Numbered from the stretch's first letter, positions 38,939-48,051 are shown. The stretch: 55,054 bases of DNA from Bacteroidales bacterium (GCA_003141525.1 PLML01000092.1:37380-92433); one strand, 5' to 3'. Translations and numbers: made by a program. Notes: generated by a model not told the origin, from the letters alone.

Positions 38939-40012
38939 TCAACAGCATCTTAGTACTAGAGGATTCTCCGGTATTCCAATATCTTCTCCATTCCGTCCTT
39001 TGTATTTTTTCCCAGAGTCGTAGATTATTCCCAATTTGTCAAGTAAAGGTTCAACTGCCACCTGATGAGTCTGCAAACCTATATCCCATGGATTATAACC
39101 TAAAAGTAGTCCTGCCAATTCTTCATAGGTCAATACCGGAATTCCATAACCATTTTCACCATAAGTTTTGCTTTTCATTTCGGCAATTACATATTGCCAC
39201 CGGTCGAGAAAAAAGGTGCAGCCTGGGCAGTTGGCAATTATAAGATCGGGTTTAAAAGGCTGCATCGAATCGAATTTCTTTTTTGAATTAGTGACAGAGT
39301 AAGATCTGTTCGATTTCAGCAGGTATTGCCTGAACCCGAATCCACAGCAATGGCGTCGTTCGGGATAGTCCACTTGCTTTCCTCCCCATTCGTCAATTAA
39401 GCCAGCCAGCACATAAGGATATTCAGCGCCTCCGATACCTTCTTGTGGAAAAATCTTAGCATAATGACAGCCAATATGATCAACAACTTTAATAGGTTCT
39501 TCGCTATTTTGATTAATCAACCTGAATTTTGCTTTTGCTGCAATCTCTTTACGGAATTTGTAAATAATATCGCTTGCATGAACAAGGTTTTTTGGTATTT
39601 CAAATGTTTTGCCGGTGGCCCGTTTTAATGCAACACGTGTTTTTTGTTCTGTTTCCGGGAAATGATTCCAGGTATCCATTACCTCAACATAAATACCAAA
39701 TGAGGTAACGCACGATGCAATAAAATTTTCATACCCGGCTTCGTTCATCAGGGAAAATTGGCGAGCTACCACGGTCATAATTGTTTCGAAAGGAATAATA
39801 CCCGAATGGTAGGCAATACCCGTACAGGTTGTCTGTCTTGCATCGTCATAAATATCTTTCTCCAGTTCATTTCTAAGGATATTCAAATACAGATTTTCCG
39901 CTGCCGGGAAGAAATTCTGCCTGATGCAACTGCGTGCAAAATAATAATGATCATCAGCTATCTCTTTCTGGTATGCTGCCCAGATTTCATTTTTCCTTGT
40001 CTTCATGAACAA
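38939..40012 (-). CDS. hdrB: HdrB-like subunit (CCG domain protein)
   Basis: The 357-residue protein is a heterodisulfide-reductase B-like subunit, the part that binds noncubane [4Fe-4S] clusters and handles disulfide or sulfur substrates. The C-terminal CCG motif is complete: a cysteine in VDHIGCHYAK, RHCCGFGFRQ, and ANCPGCTFFLDRWQ. The N-terminal one is degenerate: TTCTG stands where CCG is expected and only single cysteines (SCIRQ, ASCVTS) surround it, so one cluster may be lost or altered. It ends with a Cys-Cys pair. It is eighth in the dsrE-tusA-hdr operon. Confidence 0.88.
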   Translation of the reverse strand: MFMKTRKNEIWAAYQKEIADDHYYFARSCIRQNFFPAAENLYLNILRNELEKDIYDDARQTTCTGIAYHSGIIPFETIMTVVARQFSLMNEAGYENFIASCVTSFGIYVEVMDTWNHFPETEQKTRVALKRATGKTFEIPKNLVHASDIIYKFRKEIAAKAKFRLINQNSEEPIKVVDHIGCHYAKIFPQEGIGGAEYPYVLAGLIDEWGGKQVDYPERRHCCGFGFRQYLLKSNRSYSVTNSKKKFDSMQPFKPDLIIANCPGCTFFLDRWQYVIAEMKSKTYGENGYGIPVLTYEELAGLLLGYNPWDIGLQTHQVAVEPLLDKLGIIYDSGKKYKGRNGEDIGIPENPLVLRCC

Positions 40013-40041
40013 ATTTATTTATTAAGCAGCAAATGTGGTAG

Positions 40042-40728
40042 TTATTTGTTATACAGATATTTAAAATAATCATCATTCCCATCATTAAATTCAATGTTTA
40101 GTTCTTTTGCCTTGCCAGAAGAATATTTTTCGATCTTTTCAAACCGTTGGGTTGCACCGGTTTCATCAAATATCTTTTTAAGATCATTAAGCGATTCCTG
40201 AGATATATTGCGAAGTGTCCCGGATTGTTCTTTATTATAGCTTGTTCCAAGACGTTCCAGTATTGACTCCTTGTTTTGTCTTAACCAATCCCATATAGGC
40301 CCCTGTTCCGGATACATTTCAGTATCAATTTCATCAATAAATACACAATAACCATATTTCAAAATATGTTCTCCCACAATCCGTTTAACAGCCAATTGTT
40401 TTCTTCCCTGTTGACTCTCAATAAAAAAGCCTGTTTCAATAGATAATGCCCGTAATGCCTGAATAATATAACAGGGTGTATTTCCACGAGGACATCGTGT
40501 TTTACATGAAAGGCATTCACCACACATCCATATTGTATCGCTCTTAAGCAACTTTTCCAGCTCAGCTTCATCTTTTTGTTGTACAATATTGACAACTATA
40601 CGCGGGTCGTAATCGCTCACTTCAGCAGCAGGGCATATTGCAGTGCAAACTCCGCAGTTGAAACAAGATTTCAACCCTTCAAGGTAGCGGACATCTTTCT
40701 CAAGTTCTTTGTACAAATCTTTCATCAT
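40042..40728 (-). CDS. hdrC: HdrC-like iron-sulfur subunit
   Basis: A 228-residue protein has two classical [4Fe-4S] motifs, CFNCGVCTAICPA (about residues 21-33) and CGECLSCKTRCPRG (about 69-82), with the helical HdrC body after them. It wires HdrA flavin electrons to HdrB. The C-terminal 90 residues (after YCVFIDEID) are longer than in methanogen HdrC. Its start overlaps the qmoC-like stop by 4 nt, so translation is coupled. Confidence 0.92.
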   Translation of the reverse strand: MMKDLYKELEKDVRYLEGLKSCFNCGVCTAICPAAEVSDYDPRIVVNIVQQKDEAELEKLLKSDTIWMCGECLSCKTRCPRGNTPCYIIQALRALSIETGFFIESQQGRKQLAVKRIVGEHILKYGYCVFIDEIDTEMYPEQGPIWDWLRQNKESILERLGTSYNKEQSGTLRNISQESLNDLKKIFDETGATQRFEKIEKYSSGKAKELNIEFNDGNDDYFKYLYNK

Positions 40729-41873
40729 TTCTTATACGCTGCATTCTGTAAATTTGATAAATACACTGCAAAAGGTCGGTAGGCAAGGTGTGCCCATTTA
40801 GAGAATGGCACTTCAATCATCAGCATTGGAACCAGGATCATAAAATGAATTACATAGACATAATAAGTCGCATATGGAAGTCCTGATATCCTGAAAATAT
40901 GTACAAGTATGCCTGTAATAACGGTTCCTGAAAGAAGAAAAAGGAAGGTCCAGTCAGTGAAATGTGTGTGTTTGTTGTTCTCCTGGTCTCTTTTTATTCT
41001 TCCATAAACGAAAAATATCAGTCCAAAAGAAAGTCCAAAAGTGGCATAATATCCAAAAATCCTTTGAGGATGCCACCAGGGATGAATAAAATCTGTCTGA
41101 AACCATTCAAGAAATACCACGATCATTGTAAATAATAACACATAACCTGACATTAGCAACCAGTGAGATATCCAATAGGGACTTGCTTTTATATTAAGCC
41201 TCCCAAGTCTTGTTTTCCGATTGCTTTTAGTGAACCGCCATTGTGTTACGAAATGAAAAATAAGCTTCCAGAACTGTGTAAAGTAAAGCTTTAAGGGCAC
41301 TCTAATTTTCTTTTCACCATGAAAAACCATTAAATACATCCTTAAAATATTGGATATCAGGAAAAAAGACAGAATGCCTGCCATAATCCAGTCTCCTATT
41401 TCTATTTGTTTCCATGGAGCAAAGGTATTGAGCTTAACACCTCCCTGAGCAGTAAGTTCTGTGGTCATTGGTCCATGGAATAATATGAAAAGCACAAGCA
41501 CCATGGCTGCCAAAAATCCGATGGCTGCAAGTTCCCATGCCTTTGAAGTATAGAATTTCCGGGAAAGTCCAGTCCAGTCATATTTTGAGGTCTGCCATCG
41601 GCGCAGTGACATCATCAGTTCTCCGGGTTGTGCATCTCTGGGGCATGAACTGCTGCATTCACCGCAATAGTAACATAACCAGGGATCCAATGAAATTTGA
41701 ATCTCATTATCAAGACCAAGTACACTGTATCTCACCATTTTCCTGGGGAATGAATTTTCTTCATCCGACATTGCACAAACCGCGGTGCATGTACCACAGT
41801 TATAGCATGCGTTCATGTCAAATGCACCATATTTTTTTAATATCTCAGAAAATCCAGGATTTAATTCAGGCAT
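40725..41873 (-). CDS. qmoC: QmoC-like membrane subunit (HdrC/HdrE-type fusion)
   Basis: A 382-residue protein has an N-terminal HdrC-like region with two clusters (CYNCGTCTAVCAM and CYYCGECSSSCPRD, the first lacking the last proline) and then about six transmembrane helices (from LAAIGFLAAMVLVLFILF onward) of the HdrE/NarI-gamma cytochrome b type. The order is that of QmoC from sulfate reducers, which links a soluble Hdr-like complex to the menaquinone pool. Histidines in the helices (SHWLLMSGYVLLF, HFMILVPMLM) could bind heme b. It lies between hdrA and hdrC. Confidence 0.9.
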   Translation of the reverse strand: MPELNPGFSEILKKYGAFDMNACYNCGTCTAVCAMSDEENSFPRKMVRYSVLGLDNEIQISLDPWLCYYCGECSSSCPRDAQPGELMMSLRRWQTSKYDWTGLSRKFYTSKAWELAAIGFLAAMVLVLFILFHGPMTTELTAQGGVKLNTFAPWKQIEIGDWIMAGILSFFLISNILRMYLMVFHGEKKIRVPLKLYFTQFWKLIFHFVTQWRFTKSNRKTRLGRLNIKASPYWISHWLLMSGYVLLFTMIVVFLEWFQTDFIHPWWHPQRIFGYYATFGLSFGLIFFVYGRIKRDQENNKHTHFTDWTFLFLLSGTVITGILVHIFRISGLPYATYYVYVIHFMILVPMLMIEVPFSKWAHLAYRPFAVYLSNLQNAAYKK

Positions 41874-41884
41874 CTCAATTTTTA

Positions 41885-44161
41885 TTAATCGTTCTTTGCA
41901 TAAAGCAACTCTTGATGGACAACTGAATGATTCAACGCATAAGTATAATATTCGTCTTCATTAATAAAGTTTGTGTCCGATACATAACCATATTTTCGCA
42001 ACGACATCAGAAGATAAGTGACCTCTTTGGAAGGGAGGCTTATTTCCGCGGCAATTTCAGGAATTGATTTCGGTTCGGTCTCCAGTGCCTTTAAAATCTT
42101 TTTACTATTATCATCAAGTTTTTCCACTTTTAAATCCCACTCAGCATCTTGCTTTTTGATTCCTGATTTCTGCTCATCCGCAACATTTTGTTCTTTAAAT
42201 ACCACTTCTTCAGAAATGGCATCAATCATTGATTCGATCTCGCTGTTCGTATAACCAAGCAACTCAATTGCATCTTCATGGCAAGAAGGAAGGCAGGCAC
42301 CACAACCTTTGCATGCTGCGTTAACAATTCCTGCAATAGTTTTTCCTTCAGACAATGCTTTTACTACTGCCCCAAACGTGCAAATCTCTTCGCATTTGCC
42401 ACACCAGGTGCATTTTTCTTTATCTATTATTGCCAGGTTTGGTTCAAGCGTTATTGTTCCCTTGCTTATAAGTGAACTTGCCTTTGCTGCAGCAGCAAGA
42501 GAGGAAGTCATGGTCTCCGTGATATTCCTGGGACTCTGGCATGCTCCTCCGATAAATATCCCATCCATCACTGTTTCAACCGGCCTTAGTTTCGGATGAA
42601 TTTCATTAAAGAATTTGTCGGATCCTTGCGGAATCTTCAACACCTGTTTTAAGCTATCATTATTCCTGGCAACCATTCCCGTTACGAGTACTACCAGATC
42701 AGAATTGATAACTATTTCCATATTCTCCGTCAGGATGTCATTTAATCTGACTTCCAATTTCTCGTTAGACATTTGAACTACAGGATTTTTGCCTTCTTCA
42801 AACTGGAGGAAAATATTACCTTTTCTTGAAGCTTCATCATATAAAACTTCCTGCTTCCCATAAGTCCTGATACCTTTATGCAAATGGAAAGTTTTAATAT
42901 CGCTGTATTTATCACACAGTTTGAGTGATGCATGAATTGCCGCAGTACAGCAATAGCGTGAGCAATATGTCCTTTCTCCTGAAGGTTGTCTGCTACCTAC
43001 ACAATAGATGAAGGCAATATTTCTTATTTTTCTATTCTTCCAAACCAAGTCATCAGGATTTAATTCAATAAGCCTTTCCAGTTGCTGAAGTGTGATCACT
43101 TCTTTAATTTCCCCATAGCCAAATTCGCTTTTCATGGGTTCATATGCGTCATATCCTGTATTGACAAGAATTGCTCCTGCATTGACAGATATCTTTTCAG
43201 GTTTTTGATCAAGGTCTATACTGCCTATGCAAATATCGGCGCATTTTCCGCACCTGTTGCAAACCGACATATCAACAGCAGGTCTGCCTGGCAAGGAATT
43301 TTGATTATGTTTATACAAAGCTTTCCGCTCTGTAAGTCCGAAATTAAATTCATCAGGAAGAGAAACCGGACAAACATTGATTGAGTCCATAAATTCTTTT
43401 TCTGAAACATCTCCCTTTACATACCGTGGTTCGACATTTATGACGATTTCAAAATTTCCCACATTCCCCTTCATTCCAGCTATCTGAGTTCCTGTAAAAA
43501 GGGTTATGTTTGATCTTTTCTTGATCTCACGGAATAACTTTCCAACTATTTCATTACCGGTGGAGTTGCCTTGAAAAACCTTTCCCAATTGGGCAACGTG
43601 TCCGCCTATAAAATGATCCCTTTCAATAAGATAAACCTGAGTACCCATGTCAGCAAGTTCAATTGAAGCTCTCATCCCTGAAATGCCTGCTCCAACTACA
43701 ACAGAGGTATTTACAGTCTCCATTTCAATAGATTTAAGGTCCCTGAACCTGCGTGCTTTTTCAATCCCGGCAATAACTAATTTAATTGCTTTGCGGGTAG
43801 CCTCTGCAGGTTTATCGGAATGTGCCCAAGAGCTTTGTTCTCTTATATTAACCTGGATATAATTGTACGGATTCAATCCAGCACGACGGGCGACATCCCT
43901 GAAAGTCATCAGGTGAAGTTTTGGAGAACATGAGGCAACCACTATGGCATCAAGGTTTTTTTCTTTAATATCTTCCACCATACTTATTTGTGAAGCATCG
44001 GAGCATGTAAACATTGTTGTTTTAACCAGGCTTACTCCTGGATGGTCATTGATGACATTTTTTACTGCTTCGACATTTACATAGTCGGAGATGTTCCCTC
44101 CGCAATGACAGATATAAACTCCCACTCTGTGCTTTCTTATATCTTCTTTTGTCCCGTTCAT
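41885..44161 (-). CDS. hdrA: HdrA-like flavoprotein with C-terminal winged-helix extension
   Basis: This 758-residue HdrA homologue begins with VGVYICHCGGNISDYV, followed by the FAD-binding GAGISGMRASIELADMG (about residue 157). Ferredoxin-type motifs CNRCGKCADIC (about 305), CTWCGKCEEIC and CKGCGACLPSC (about 590-625) follow, along with the thiol-rich CSRYCCTAAIH segment. Residues about 680-735 (DDNSKKILKALETEPKSIPE ... LMSLRKYGYVSD) look like a winged helix not usual in HdrA. Its start overlaps the previous hdrA stop (ATGA). Confidence 0.92.
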   Translation of the reverse strand: MNGTKEDIRKHRVGVYICHCGGNISDYVNVEAVKNVINDHPGVSLVKTTMFTCSDASQISMVEDIKEKNLDAIVVASCSPKLHLMTFRDVARRAGLNPYNYIQVNIREQSSWAHSDKPAEATRKAIKLVIAGIEKARRFRDLKSIEMETVNTSVVVGAGISGMRASIELADMGTQVYLIERDHFIGGHVAQLGKVFQGNSTGNEIVGKLFREIKKRSNITLFTGTQIAGMKGNVGNFEIVINVEPRYVKGDVSEKEFMDSINVCPVSLPDEFNFGLTERKALYKHNQNSLPGRPAVDMSVCNRCGKCADICIGSIDLDQKPEKISVNAGAILVNTGYDAYEPMKSEFGYGEIKEVITLQQLERLIELNPDDLVWKNRKIRNIAFIYCVGSRQPSGERTYCSRYCCTAAIHASLKLCDKYSDIKTFHLHKGIRTYGKQEVLYDEASRKGNIFLQFEEGKNPVVQMSNEKLEVRLNDILTENMEIVINSDLVVLVTGMVARNNDSLKQVLKIPQGSDKFFNEIHPKLRPVETVMDGIFIGGACQSPRNITETMTSSLAAAAKASSLISKGTITLEPNLAIIDKEKCTWCGKCEEICTFGAVVKALSEGKTIAGIVNAACKGCGACLPSCHEDAIELLGYTNSEIESMIDAISEEVVFKEQNVADEQKSGIKKQDAEWDLKVEKLDDNSKKILKALETEPKSIPEIAAEISLPSKEVTYLLMSLRKYGYVSDTNFINEDEYYTYALNHSVVHQELLYAKND

Positions 44162-46872
44162 GACAGACTTTTTAGATAGCTGGCAACTTCAGCAGATGTA
44201 CATCCTGCAGAAAGAATTGTATCAGGAATATCTTTTGGTCCGGATGCACTGCCAGAAACAAAAACCCCTTCCATGCTTGTCTTTGAAGGACTTATAAATT
44301 CATCAGTTTGTTTTATAAAATTGAACTGGTCGAGTCCTAAAGGAATTCCATTGAACATTGTTGTTACGTCCATATTGGGCTGCACGCCAATAGCCAGGAC
44401 AACCAGGTCATGCTTAGCTTCTCTGATCTTACCTGATTTCAGATCCTCATATTTAAGCTTTAGATTGCAATCTTCTGTCTCTTCAATAGTTGCAATTTTC
44501 CCTTTTACAAATGCAACTCCCATTCCCTTTGCACGCTGGTAGAATTCTTCAAACCCTTTTCCGAAGGAGCGGATATCAATATAATAGATTGTGATATCTG
44601 CCAGGGGCAAAGCTCCCATAAGTAATTGACCTTGTTTAATAGAGTACATGCAACAAATCTGGGAACATACAAGATTATTTACTGTTCGGTCCCTGGAACC
44701 GGCGCAGAGAACATAGGCAACATTATCCGGTATTCTACCATCCGATGGCCGTAAGACAGTATTATAGGGTCGTGTAGGAGCCAGTTGCTTTTCCATACTA
44801 AGGGCAGAAATAACATTGGTAAATTGGCCACCCCCGTAACGTTTCAGTCTTTCCATGGGGAAAAGGTTAAATCCTGTTGCCATTACAACTGCTTTAGCAT
44901 GGACTTCAATTTTCTGATCCCTTTGTGAAAAATCTATTGAACCTGCCTGGCATATATTCTGACAAATATGACATTCCCTGCATGTTGCACAATCAAGGCA
45001 GAGTAACGCGCTTTCCCTGGCTTCTTCCTCTGAAAAGGTAAGTTCAATTTCAGCAGTGTCTTTTATACGTGCAATGGGATCACGTTCTTTTTTCCCGTTT
45101 CGCGGAACAGCATTTATGTAGGCTCTACTCAGGACATTTTTATGCGAAACGGCAGGAAGCCTTACATCATAATCTGCATCCATACTTTCCCCTTCAAGAT
45201 ATCTGTCGATATAAAAAGCGGCACGTTTACCCTGGCCAATTGCTTCTATGATTGAGGATGGACCTTTAACAACGTCGCCTCCGGCAAATACTCCTGGTCT
45301 TGAAGTCCGCAATGTCTTTGAATCAACTTTAATGGTTCCGTCTTCATTTAAATCCAACTCTTCATTAAAACCCTGAGTATCGGGATTTAATCCGATTGAT
45401 TGTATCACATAATCCACATTAATCTCATGCTCTGATCCTTCAATAAATTCAGGAGTTCTTCTACCGCTTTCATCAGGTTTGCCAAGTTTCAGGTTTTTAC
45501 ATCTCACCTTTTTCACCTGACCTTCTTCTCCGATAAATTGGACAGGAGATGTTAAATAGTTGATTCTGATGCCTTCACTTTCAGCTTCTTCAACTTCAAA
45601 GTCATAAGCTGGTATTTCGGCACGGCTTCTCCGGTAAGAAATAATAACTCTGGCAGCGCCCATTCTGACAGCTGCTCTTGCTGTATCCATGGCAACATTA
45701 CCTCCACCGCAAACAACAACTGTTTTGCCTGCAAAATCAAATTTCTCACCCTCATTGAAGGCTTTCAAAAAATTCAGGCAATTAAATACACCTTTAAGAT
45801 TATCTCCAGGGATATTCATACTTCTGGCTTTATGCGTCCCAATAGATAAATAAACCGAATCAAACCCAGAAGTTAATAATTCACCTGTACATAATATTTT
45901 CCGATTTACTTCATACTCCACACCTAGTGCAAGTATATTTTTTATATCCCTGTCAACAACGTCATTTGGAAGCCTGAAAGTTGGAATGGCTGACTTCAGC
46001 ATTCCTCCAAGTTCTTTTTCAGTTTCAAATATTTTTACGTCATATCCTTTTTTTGCAAGGAAATATGCTGCTGTCAATCCTGAAGGTCCGGAACCAATGA
46101 CTGCGATTTTTTTACCTTTCGTTTTTTGTGTTGGTTCGTACTGAGGTACTGGATATTTATTATAATAGTAATCTGTAAAAAAACGTTTTATCTTTCTGAT
46201 GTCTACAGAACTCTCTTTCTCTCCGCGTGTACATTCCTTTTCACATGGAGCATAACAGGCTCTTCCAAGAGAACCTGGTAGCGGGACATCCTCCATATGC
46301 AGGTTAAAAGCATCTTCAAACCTGCCATCCTTCACTAGTGAAATATATCCATGTGCTTTTACGCCCCCCGGACAGGTAGCAATACATGGTGAAGAGACTC
46401 CACCACGATCAATTACTGCAATTTTAGGGCTTGCTGTCGCAAAAGGAATATATGCTGTTTTTCTTGAAACCATGCCATAAGCAAACTGGTCGGGGATGAA
46501 AACAGGACATTTATCCTCACATTCCTTACAACCGGTACAGGTTGACTCGTTAACATATCTAGGATGTTTGATAACGCTGGCAATATATCCTTTCTCATTT
46601 TTATGAATATTTTCCGCTTCCGAATATGTAAGTACTTTAATATTTGGATGGCGACCTACTTCTGACATTTTTGGTGTAGTAATGCAGGCAGCACAATCGA
46701 GGGTCGGGAAGACCTTGCTCAACTGGATCATCTTTCCACCAATGGACAAATCTTTCTCAACAAGAATCACCCTATACCCCATATTTGCCAGGTTAAGGGA
46801 AGTCTCCTGTCCGGCAATCCCACCGCCAACAACCATAACGTCGCATTCTTTCTGTATTGGAATATTATCCAT
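44158..46872 (-). CDS. HdrA / GltD (NADPH oxidoreductase-like) fusion flavoprotein
   Basis: The 904-residue protein carries an HdrA-like frame. The N-terminus has GGGIAGQETSLNLANMG and SKVFPTLDCAACITTPKMSEV, an HdrA signature; the C-terminal part has CSQICCMYSIKQGQLL and the final GPKDIPDTILSAGC. Inserted from about residue 150 to 620 is a GltD-like unit: CIATCPGGVKAHGYI, CYAPCEKECTRGE, FAD motif GSGPSGLTAAYFLAKKG and NAD(P)H motif GGGNVAMDTARAAVRMG. It therefore could feed NAD(P)H electrons into the Hdr/Qmo complex or take them out. Similar HdrA-GltD fusions exist in anaerobes; this exact pairing with dsrE-tusA is unusual. Confidence 0.92.
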   Translation of the reverse strand: MDNIPIQKECDVMVVGGGIAGQETSLNLANMGYRVILVEKDLSIGGKMIQLSKVFPTLDCAACITTPKMSEVGRHPNIKVLTYSEAENIHKNEKGYIASVIKHPRYVNESTCTGCKECEDKCPVFIPDQFAYGMVSRKTAYIPFATASPKIAVIDRGGVSSPCIATCPGGVKAHGYISLVKDGRFEDAFNLHMEDVPLPGSLGRACYAPCEKECTRGEKESSVDIRKIKRFFTDYYYNKYPVPQYEPTQKTKGKKIAVIGSGPSGLTAAYFLAKKGYDVKIFETEKELGGMLKSAIPTFRLPNDVVDRDIKNILALGVEYEVNRKILCTGELLTSGFDSVYLSIGTHKARSMNIPGDNLKGVFNCLNFLKAFNEGEKFDFAGKTVVVCGGGNVAMDTARAAVRMGAARVIISYRRSRAEIPAYDFEVEEAESEGIRINYLTSPVQFIGEEGQVKKVRCKNLKLGKPDESGRRTPEFIEGSEHEINVDYVIQSIGLNPDTQGFNEELDLNEDGTIKVDSKTLRTSRPGVFAGGDVVKGPSSIIEAIGQGKRAAFYIDRYLEGESMDADYDVRLPAVSHKNVLSRAYINAVPRNGKKERDPIARIKDTAEIELTFSEEEARESALLCLDCATCRECHICQNICQAGSIDFSQRDQKIEVHAKAVVMATGFNLFPMERLKRYGGGQFTNVISALSMEKQLAPTRPYNTVLRPSDGRIPDNVAYVLCAGSRDRTVNNLVCSQICCMYSIKQGQLLMGALPLADITIYYIDIRSFGKGFEEFYQRAKGMGVAFVKGKIATIEETEDCNLKLKYEDLKSGKIREAKHDLVVLAIGVQPNMDVTTMFNGIPLGLDQFNFIKQTDEFISPSKTSMEGVFVSGSASGPKDIPDTILSAGCTSAEVASYLKSLS

Positions 46873-46899
46873 ATCAAAATTTAAAGTAAATTAACACAC

Positions 46900-47325
46900 T
46901 TATTCAGTTCTCAGTTCATTTTGTATGCTTCCCATTTCCGTTAGTGAATTCATAAAAGCTTTCATGTGACTTACAAAAGGGTCAGCACATACTGAACAGA
47001 TTGCTGCCATTTTAATTCTTGCAACATTAATTCCTTCAATTTTCATCGCTTCCTGTGCAGATTTAATTGTTACAGATGTAATATCGGAACAATCAGAGCG
47101 ATATGCGCAATCCGTGCCATCGCTGGCAATAAATACACCATCAATACCTCTTTTTAGTGCATGTAAAATCCACCTGGGTTTTATACTGCTGGTACAGGGG
47201 ACCGTAATGTTGTAAACTGAAGGAGGATAATGTTTCTTCAACAATCCGGCAAGATCAATTGCCGGATCTGAAATTCTCTCCGAAGAAAACACCAGTATCT
47301 TTGGTACAAATTGTACATCAGCCAT
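46900..47325 (-). CDS. MvhD-like (hydrogenase delta / HdrA-partner) iron-sulfur protein, degenerate
   Basis: A 141-residue MvhD-family protein. The core is recognisable (NITVPCTSSIKPRWILHALK, GIDGVFIASDGTDCAYRSDC, and CSVCADPFVSHMK). The N-terminal cysteine pair normally found in the family's CxxC (CNWC) position is absent, replaced by VFSSERI, so it may hold a [2Fe-2S] cluster with other ligands or none. In methanogens MvhD links hydrogenase to HdrA. Here no hydrogenase is near, so it likely mediates contact between HdrA and the sulfur-carrier proteins. It follows tusA by 11 nt. Confidence 0.82.
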   Translation of the reverse strand: MADVQFVPKILVFSSERISDPAIDLAGLLKKHYPPSVYNITVPCTSSIKPRWILHALKRGIDGVFIASDGTDCAYRSDCSDITSVTIKSAQEAMKIEGINVARIKMAAICSVCADPFVSHMKAFMNSLTEMGSIQNELRTE

Positions 47326-47336
47326 TTTTTGCTTGT

Positions 47337-47588
47337 CTATTTCTTCAGATAAATAGTAAAATAGCCTGATTCTTCAAAATCACCAAGATATTGATAACCC
47401 CTTTTTTCCGCCCACCTGGGGACGTCCTTCTTTGTTCCTTCATCTGATGAAAGAATTTCCATAATTCCTCCGTCAGGAACATCAGCTATGGCCTGTTTTA
47501 CCGCCAGAAGAGGTCCGGGACAAGCAGTTCCGCGGGCATCTACTACTTTATCTGCTTTCAGTTTTTTAAGTTCTTCAGTTGTCATCAT
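47337..47588 (-). CDS. tusA: TusA-like sulfur carrier protein
   Basis: An 83-residue SirA/TusA-fold protein. The active-site cysteine is in DARGTACPGPLLAVKQAI (CPGP). The C-terminal half (EILSSDEGTKKDVPRWAEKRGY) is the typical second helix and strand. TusA passes persulfide sulfur between proteins; in sulfur oxidisers and disproportionators it gives sulfane sulfur to DsrE and Hdr-like complexes. It stands between dsrE and the mvhD-like gene, first in line to hand sulfur to the HdrA/HdrB complex. Confidence 0.93.
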   Translation of the reverse strand: MMTTEELKKLKADKVVDARGTACPGPLLAVKQAIADVPDGGIMEILSSDEGTKKDVPRWAEKRGYQYLGDFEESGYFTIYLKK

Positions 47589-47631
47589 TTTCTTGTTTAT
47601 AAATCATTTCTGAGTCTTGTAGTGACTAATT

Positions 47632-48051
47632 TTAGATAAAGAGATTCAAATCAGCTACTTCAGCAGTTTGGATATATTGGGCGATCCCACAAATGTCATC
47701 GGCCAGGTCAATAAAATCGTCAAGTTTTTCTCCATGCCAGACTTTACCTGCAAAACCGCAGATGTGGATTTTTACACTTGTCAGCTCTTTTGCTTTGCGG
47801 AAAGCTTCAGTCCAGTGAGGAGTCCCAAGACGTTTCAATGAAGCCAGAAAATCATCTTTTTTGTCAGTAATTTCTGCCACTCTATCATTGACCATTGCAT
47901 TTTCTTTTTTAAATGCAAAAGCAGCCTGAAGAAGTATAAAGATCTCAACATCCATATCTTCAGCAGCAGCACCGCCAAGGATAACCCCGGCAGCAGTCAG
48001 TTTGTCCACGCTACCTGTATAGAGCGCAAGGCATAATTTTTTCTTTTCCAT
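47632..48051 (-). CDS. DsrE-family sulfurtransferase-like protein
   Basis: A 139-residue DsrE/DsrF-like protein opening the leftward operon. KLCLALYTGSVDKLTAAGVILG starts the fold; DMDVEIFILLQAAFAFKKE and VKIHICGFAGKVW hold the core, and Cys in HICGFAG is the candidate sulfur-carrying residue. DsrE partners TusA in dissimilatory sulfur pathways. A Crp-type site lies 92 nt upstream. It is longer than and not obviously close to the DsrE-like protein at 23567. Confidence 0.88.
   Translation of the reverse strand: MEKKKLCLALYTGSVDKLTAAGVILGGAAAEDMDVEIFILLQAAFAFKKENAMVNDRVAEITDKKDDFLASLKRLGTPHWTEAFRKAKELTSVKIHICGFAGKVWHGEKLDDFIDLADDICGIAQYIQTAEVADLNLFI

Noticed and set aside
46900-47325. MvhD-like gene as evidence for a hydrogenase or methanogenesis
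   Set aside because: No MvhA/MvhG subunit or methanogen gene is present; the neighbours are tusA, dsrE and Qmo-type genes.
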